From: Mycobacterium conspicuum
GTDB taxonomy: Bacteria > Actinomycetota > Actinomycetes > Mycobacteriales > Mycobacteriaceae
Direction of reading: 5' to 3'
DNA: 64,000 nucleotides
NCBI RefSeq assembly: GCF_010730195.1
Contig: NZ_AP022613.1
Location: 558,001-622,000 of the forward strand
Shown piece by piece: positions 60,763 to 64,000 of this stretch. Under the pieces are notes generated by a model. It searched no databases. It was not told the DNA's origin and was given only the letters and a program-made list of their open reading frames with translations. A program made the position numbers and the translations under genes. How positions within the stretch are numbered: position 1 is the first letter of the stretch; each line of letters starts with the position of its first letter.

Positions 60763-62175
60763 ATGACTCACGCTCGACTCCCTGACGGGTTCGCCGTTCA
60801 GGTCGATCGCCGTGTGCGGGTGCTCGGCGACGGCTCGGCTCTGCTCGGTGGCTCGCCCACCCGGCTGCTGCGGCTGGCTCCCGCCGCTCAGGACATGCTG
60901 TCCGACGGTCGGCTGAAGGTGCGCGACGAAGTCAGCGCCGAACTGGCGCGCACCCTGCTCGACGCCACCGTCGCGCATCCCCGCCCCGCGGGTGGCCCGT
61001 CACACCGCGACGTCACCGTGGTTATTCCGGTGCGGGACAACACATCCGGTGTGCGGCGCCTGGTCAGCTCACTGCGCGGGCTGCGCGTCATCGTGGTGGA
61101 CGACGGTTCGGCCTGTCCCGTCGAGCCGGAGGACTTCATCGGCGCCCACTGCGACATCGAGGTGTTGCGTCACCCGCGCAGCAAGGGGCCGGGGGCCGCA
61201 CGCAACACCGGTCTGGCAGCCTGCACCACCGACTTCGTCGCCTTCCTCGACTCCGACGTCGCGCCCCGGCGGGGCTGGCTGGAGGCGCTGCTCGGGCACT
61301 TCTGCGACCCGACCGTCGCACTCGTTGCCCCGCGCATCATCGGGCTCTCGCAAAGCGAGAATGCGCTGGCGCGCTATGAGGCGGTGCACTCGTCGCTGGA
61401 CCTCGGTCAGCGCGAAGCGCCGGTGCTACCGCATAGCACGGTGTCCTACGTTCCCAGCGCCGCGATCATCTGTCGCCGGTCGGCCATTCACGACGTCGGC
61501 GGCTTCGACGAAACCTTACAGTCCGGCGAGGACGTCGACCTGTGCTGGCGTCTCATCGAAACCGGCGCCCGACTGCGCTACGAGCCCATCGCGCTGGTCG
61601 CCCACGATCATCGCACTGAGCTGCGGGATTGGATTGCGCGCAAAGCGTTTTACGGTGGATCGGCCGCACCGCTGTCGGTGCGTCACCCGGACAAGACCGC
61701 CCCGGTGGTGATCTCCGGCTGGGCGCTGCTGGTCTGGATCCTGATGGCACTCGGCACCAGCATCGGCCAGCTGGCATCGCTGGTGGTCGCGTTCCTGACC
61801 GGTCGCCGGATCGCCAGGGCGATGCGCAGCTCCGAGACCTCGTTACGCGATGTCGCCGAGGTCGCCACCCGCGGCCTGTGGTCGGCGGCGCTGCAACTGG
61901 CATCCGCCATCTGCCGGCACTACTGGCCGCTGGCCTTGCTGGCGGCCACACTGTCGAGACATTGCAGACGGGTCGTGGTGGTCGCCGCGGTCCTCGACGG
62001 CGTGGTGGACTGGCTCAGCCGCAGGGACGCCACCGGTGACGACGCGGAACCGATCGGACTGCTGACCTATCTGCTGCTGAAGCGTATCGACGACCTGGCC
62101 TACGGCATCGGCCTGTGGTGGGGCGTGGCGCGCGAGCGAAACGCTCGTGCCCTCAAACCCCAGATTCGTACCTAG
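60763..62175 (+). CDS. mftF: mycofactocin glycosyltransferase MftF
   Basis: A 470-residue GT2-family membrane glycosyltransferase that attaches a glucose chain to premycofactocin. It has VTVVIPVRDNTSGVRRL, the DxD-type FLDSDVAPRRGWLEAL, and the acceptor-side FDETLQSGEDVDLCWRL. Two or three transmembrane segments lie around residues 320-400. ATG 60763 is preferred over GTG 60757 because GGAGGAG is then well spaced and the length matches Rv0696. The N-terminal 85 residues are the MftF-specific domain. Confidence 0.95.
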   Translation: MTHARLPDGFAVQVDRRVRVLGDGSALLGGSPTRLLRLAPAAQDMLSDGRLKVRDEVSAELARTLLDATVAHPRPAGGPSHRDVTVVIPVRDNTSGVRRLVSSLRGLRVIVVDDGSACPVEPEDFIGAHCDIEVLRHPRSKGPGAARNTGLAACTTDFVAFLDSDVAPRRGWLEALLGHFCDPTVALVAPRIIGLSQSENALARYEAVHSSLDLGQREAPVLPHSTVSYVPSAAIICRRSAIHDVGGFDETLQSGEDVDLCWRLIETGARLRYEPIALVAHDHRTELRDWIARKAFYGGSAAPLSVRHPDKTAPVVISGWALLVWILMALGTSIGQLASLVVAFLTGRRIARAMRSSETSLRDVAEVATRGLWSAALQLASAICRHYWPLALLAATLSRHCRRVVVVAAVLDGVVDWLSRRDATGDDAEPIGLLTYLLLKRIDDLAYGIGLWWGVARERNARALKPQIRT

Positions 62176-62192
62176 GCTTCCGAGCCGCCGCT

Positions 62193-63632
62193 TTGAGCGC
62201 CATCGTCTCGCACAGCGATGTGCTGATCGTCGGTGCCGGCAGCGCTGGATCGGTTGTTGCCGAACGCCTTTCGGCCGATCCCAGCCGCACGGTGACGGTC
62301 CTCGAGGCCGGACCCGGGCTTGGCGACCCTGAGCTGTTGGCACAGACCGCCAATGGGTTGCAGCTTCCGATCGGCGCGGGCAGCCCGCTGGTGCACCGCT
62401 ATCTGAGCCGGCTCACCGACCGCCCCGCGCGACAGTTGCCCATCGTGCGCGGGGCCACGATCGGGGGCTCCGGCGCCGTCAATGGCGGGTACTTCTGCCG
62501 CGGGCTGCCTGCGGACTTTGACGGCATCGGCCTACCCGGCTGGGCGTGGTCCGACGTGTTGGATCACTTCCGGGCCATCGAGACGGACCTGGATTTCGAC
62601 GGCCCGGCCCACGGCGACAGCGGGCCCATCCCGGTTCGCCGCACGCACGACATGACCGGTTGCAGCGAAACCTTCGTGGCCGCCACCGAGCGGGCGGGGT
62701 TTCCTTGGCTGGCTGACCTCAACGACGTCGGTCCGCACCTGCCGTCGGGAGTCGGCGCGATCCCGCTCAACATCGTCGATGGCGTGCGCACTGGTGCCGG
62801 CGCGGCCTTTTTGATACCGGCGCTGGCACGGGCCAACCTGACGCTGCTGGCACAGACGCAAGCGGTGCGGCTGCGTTTCTCCGCGGGGGCGGTCGTGGGT
62901 GTCGACACCGTTGGTCCCGAAGGGCCCGCGACCCTGACCGCCGACCGAATTGTCTTGTGCGCCGGGGCGATTCAGTCGGCACACCTGCTGATGCTTTCCG
63001 GCGTCGGCGACGAGGCGATGCTCAAGGCCGTCGGCGTCGACGTGGTCGCGCCGCTGCCGGTCGGGACGGGCTGCAGTGATCATCCGGAATGGGTGCTGCC
63101 GACGAACTGGACGGTAGCGGTGGACCGCCCAGTGTTGGAGGTGGTGCTGACGACCCCCGAAGGCATCGAAATCCGGCCGTATACAGGGGGTTTCATAGCG
63201 ATGACCGGCGACGGCACCGCGGGACATCGAGATTGGCCGCACATCGGGGTGGCGCTCATGCGGCCCCGATCACGCGGACGCATCACGCTGGTCTCGGCCG
63301 ACCCGTCGACGCCACCGCTGATCGAACACCGCTACGACAGCGAACCCGCCGACATTGCGGACCTTCGGCAGGGCGGCGAATTGGCCCGCGAATTGTGTAG
63401 TTCCGCAACGCATATCGGACCGAACATCTGGGCGACGTCACAACACCTGTGCGGCAGCGCGCCGATGGGCGCCGACGACGACCCGAAAGCCGTTGTCGAC
63501 CAACGGTGTCGGGTGCTCGGCGTAGAAAACCTGTGGGTCATCGACGGCTCGGTCCTGCCGGTAGTTCCCAGCCGTGGCCCGCACGCGACGATCGTGATGC
63601 TCGCACACCGTGCGGCACAGTTTGCCGGCTGA
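62193..63632 (+). CDS. mftG: mycofactocin-associated GMC oxidoreductase MftG
   Basis: A 479-residue flavoprotein of the glucose-methanol-choline family, thought to reoxidise mycofactocinol and pass electrons to the respiratory chain. The FAD motif is VLIVGAGSAGSVVAERLSAD, then IVRGATIGGSGAVNGGYFCR, and the C-terminal GMC signature HLCGSAPMG with VIDGSVLPVVPSRGPHATIV. TTG 62193 gives the length of Rv0697; a longer frame would overlap mftF. It is the last mft gene. Confidence 0.92.
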   Translation: MSAIVSHSDVLIVGAGSAGSVVAERLSADPSRTVTVLEAGPGLGDPELLAQTANGLQLPIGAGSPLVHRYLSRLTDRPARQLPIVRGATIGGSGAVNGGYFCRGLPADFDGIGLPGWAWSDVLDHFRAIETDLDFDGPAHGDSGPIPVRRTHDMTGCSETFVAATERAGFPWLADLNDVGPHLPSGVGAIPLNIVDGVRTGAGAAFLIPALARANLTLLAQTQAVRLRFSAGAVVGVDTVGPEGPATLTADRIVLCAGAIQSAHLLMLSGVGDEAMLKAVGVDVVAPLPVGTGCSDHPEWVLPTNWTVAVDRPVLEVVLTTPEGIEIRPYTGGFIAMTGDGTAGHRDWPHIGVALMRPRSRGRITLVSADPSTPPLIEHRYDSEPADIADLRQGGELARELCSSATHIGPNIWATSQHLCGSAPMGADDDPKAVVDQRCRVLGVENLWVIDGSVLPVVPSRGPHATIVMLAHRAAQFAG

Positions 63633-63638
63633 GGTCGG

Positions 63639-64000
63639 CTACTCCGCCGATGCCGCCCACGCGGACGTCGCCGCGGGTTGTTCGTTGCTGTTGCCCGCTG
63701 GCCCTGCCGCTGCGGGAGGGGCCACCGTCGGCGCCGCCGCCACCGCGGTGCCGTTCAGTGGCACGGGTGGCATCGCCGCGAGGGGAGAGAATGGCGCTTC
63801 GGCCTCCACTGCGGCCAGCGGTGCGGTCGCCGACGCCGGCGTCCCCGACGCCACCGGAACGTCCGATCCCGCCGGCACCGCCGCTTCGGGCGTGCCGGCC
63901 GGTATCAGCGCCGACGGGCCACTCGCAGCGGGCGTCGGCGTCGCCGCGCCGGGCGGTACGAGCACCGACGGCACCGCCGACGCCGGCGCAACCGCGGTCA
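63639..64000 (-). CDS. C-terminal part of an Ala/Pro-rich protein, cut by the window edge
   Basis: A frame on the - strand ends at TAG (63641-63639) and is open to the window end. The visible 120 residues are Ala/Pro/Thr-rich and low in complexity (for example PVASGTPASATAPLAAVEAE), ending NSNEQPAATSAWAASAE. It converges on mftG with 6 bases between stops. No family is recognised. The opposite strand is also open in one frame, so the coding strand is not certain. Confidence 0.5.
   Translation of the reverse strand, partial: TAVAPASAVPSVLVPPGAATPTPAASGPSALIPAGTPEAAVPAGSDVPVASGTPASATAPLAAVEAEAPFSPLAAMPPVPLNGTAVAAAPTVAPPAAAGPAGNSNEQPAATSAWAASAE

Overview
The window is high-GC actinobacterial DNA from a slow-growing Mycobacterium. 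The evidence is the hadABC fatty-acid dehydratases inside a ribosomal-protein operon, a row of mycolic acid methyltransferase genes, a complete mycofactocin cluster, and a gene order that largely follows M. tuberculosis Rv0634B to Rv0697. Several differences from that order (no mmaA3, no mmpS5-mmpL5, an extra Baeyer-Villiger monooxygenase) point to a relative outside the tuberculosis complex. A member of the M. avium complex or a near neighbour is my best guess, but the sequence alone does not prove it.

Layout. 1-4864: tRNA-Thr, tRNA-Met, rpmG, hadABC, tRNA-Trp, secE, nusG, rplK and rplA, all on the + strand. 5029-7853: a two-gene ECF-type importer (a fused membrane/double-ATPase protein plus a T component). 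7897-9820 (- strand): an ECF42-type sigma factor with a tandem DGPF/YCII protein. 9915-14396 (- strand): mycolate locus mmaA4, a type I Baeyer-Villiger monooxygenase, an mmaA2-like gene and mmaA1. 14490-17509 (- strand): lipG, a UbiB-type kinase and a DinB-like protein. 17554-23245 (+): GH38 alpha-mannosidase, a SurA-like protein usually labelled FabD2, and a ROK sugar kinase, all translationally coupled. 23251-24291 (-): an HEXXH protein of unknown function. 24372-25743: rplJ-rplL with promoter, leader and terminator. 25743-29152: TetR regulator, divergent carotenoid oxygenase, and mkl. 29324-37153: rpoB-rpoC with promoter and terminator. 37234-45339: a MalT-like ATPase without DNA-binding domain, endonuclease IV, lipoprotein esterase lpqP, and the coupled set fadE8-echA4-paaX-echA5. 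45344-47074: two DUF3060 envelope proteins and a TetR regulator. 47116-51740: the str operon rpsL-rpsG-fusA-tuf. 51859-63632: an SHOCT membrane protein, a mycofactocin-linked dehydrogenase and reductase, two small-family proteins, and mftR plus mftABCDEFG. The window ends in an Ala/Pro-rich partial gene.

How the genes work together. The left half couples translation and transcription genes to mycolic acid synthesis: HadABC elongates meromycolate chains and the MmaA enzymes decorate them. The monooxygenase sits exactly where M. tuberculosis carries the methoxymycolate gene mmaA3. Baeyer-Villiger oxidation of a ketomycolate would give a wax-ester mycolate, so this gene is a strong positional candidate for that step. 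The right half builds and uses mycofactocin: MftA is the precursor, MftB and MftC modify it, MftE and MftD mature it, MftF glycosylates it, and MftG and the SDR at 52751 take part in its redox use. A site matching the KstR consensus before the SDR suggests a link to sterol catabolism.

No CRISPR array, insertion sequence, prophage or rRNA gene was recognised.
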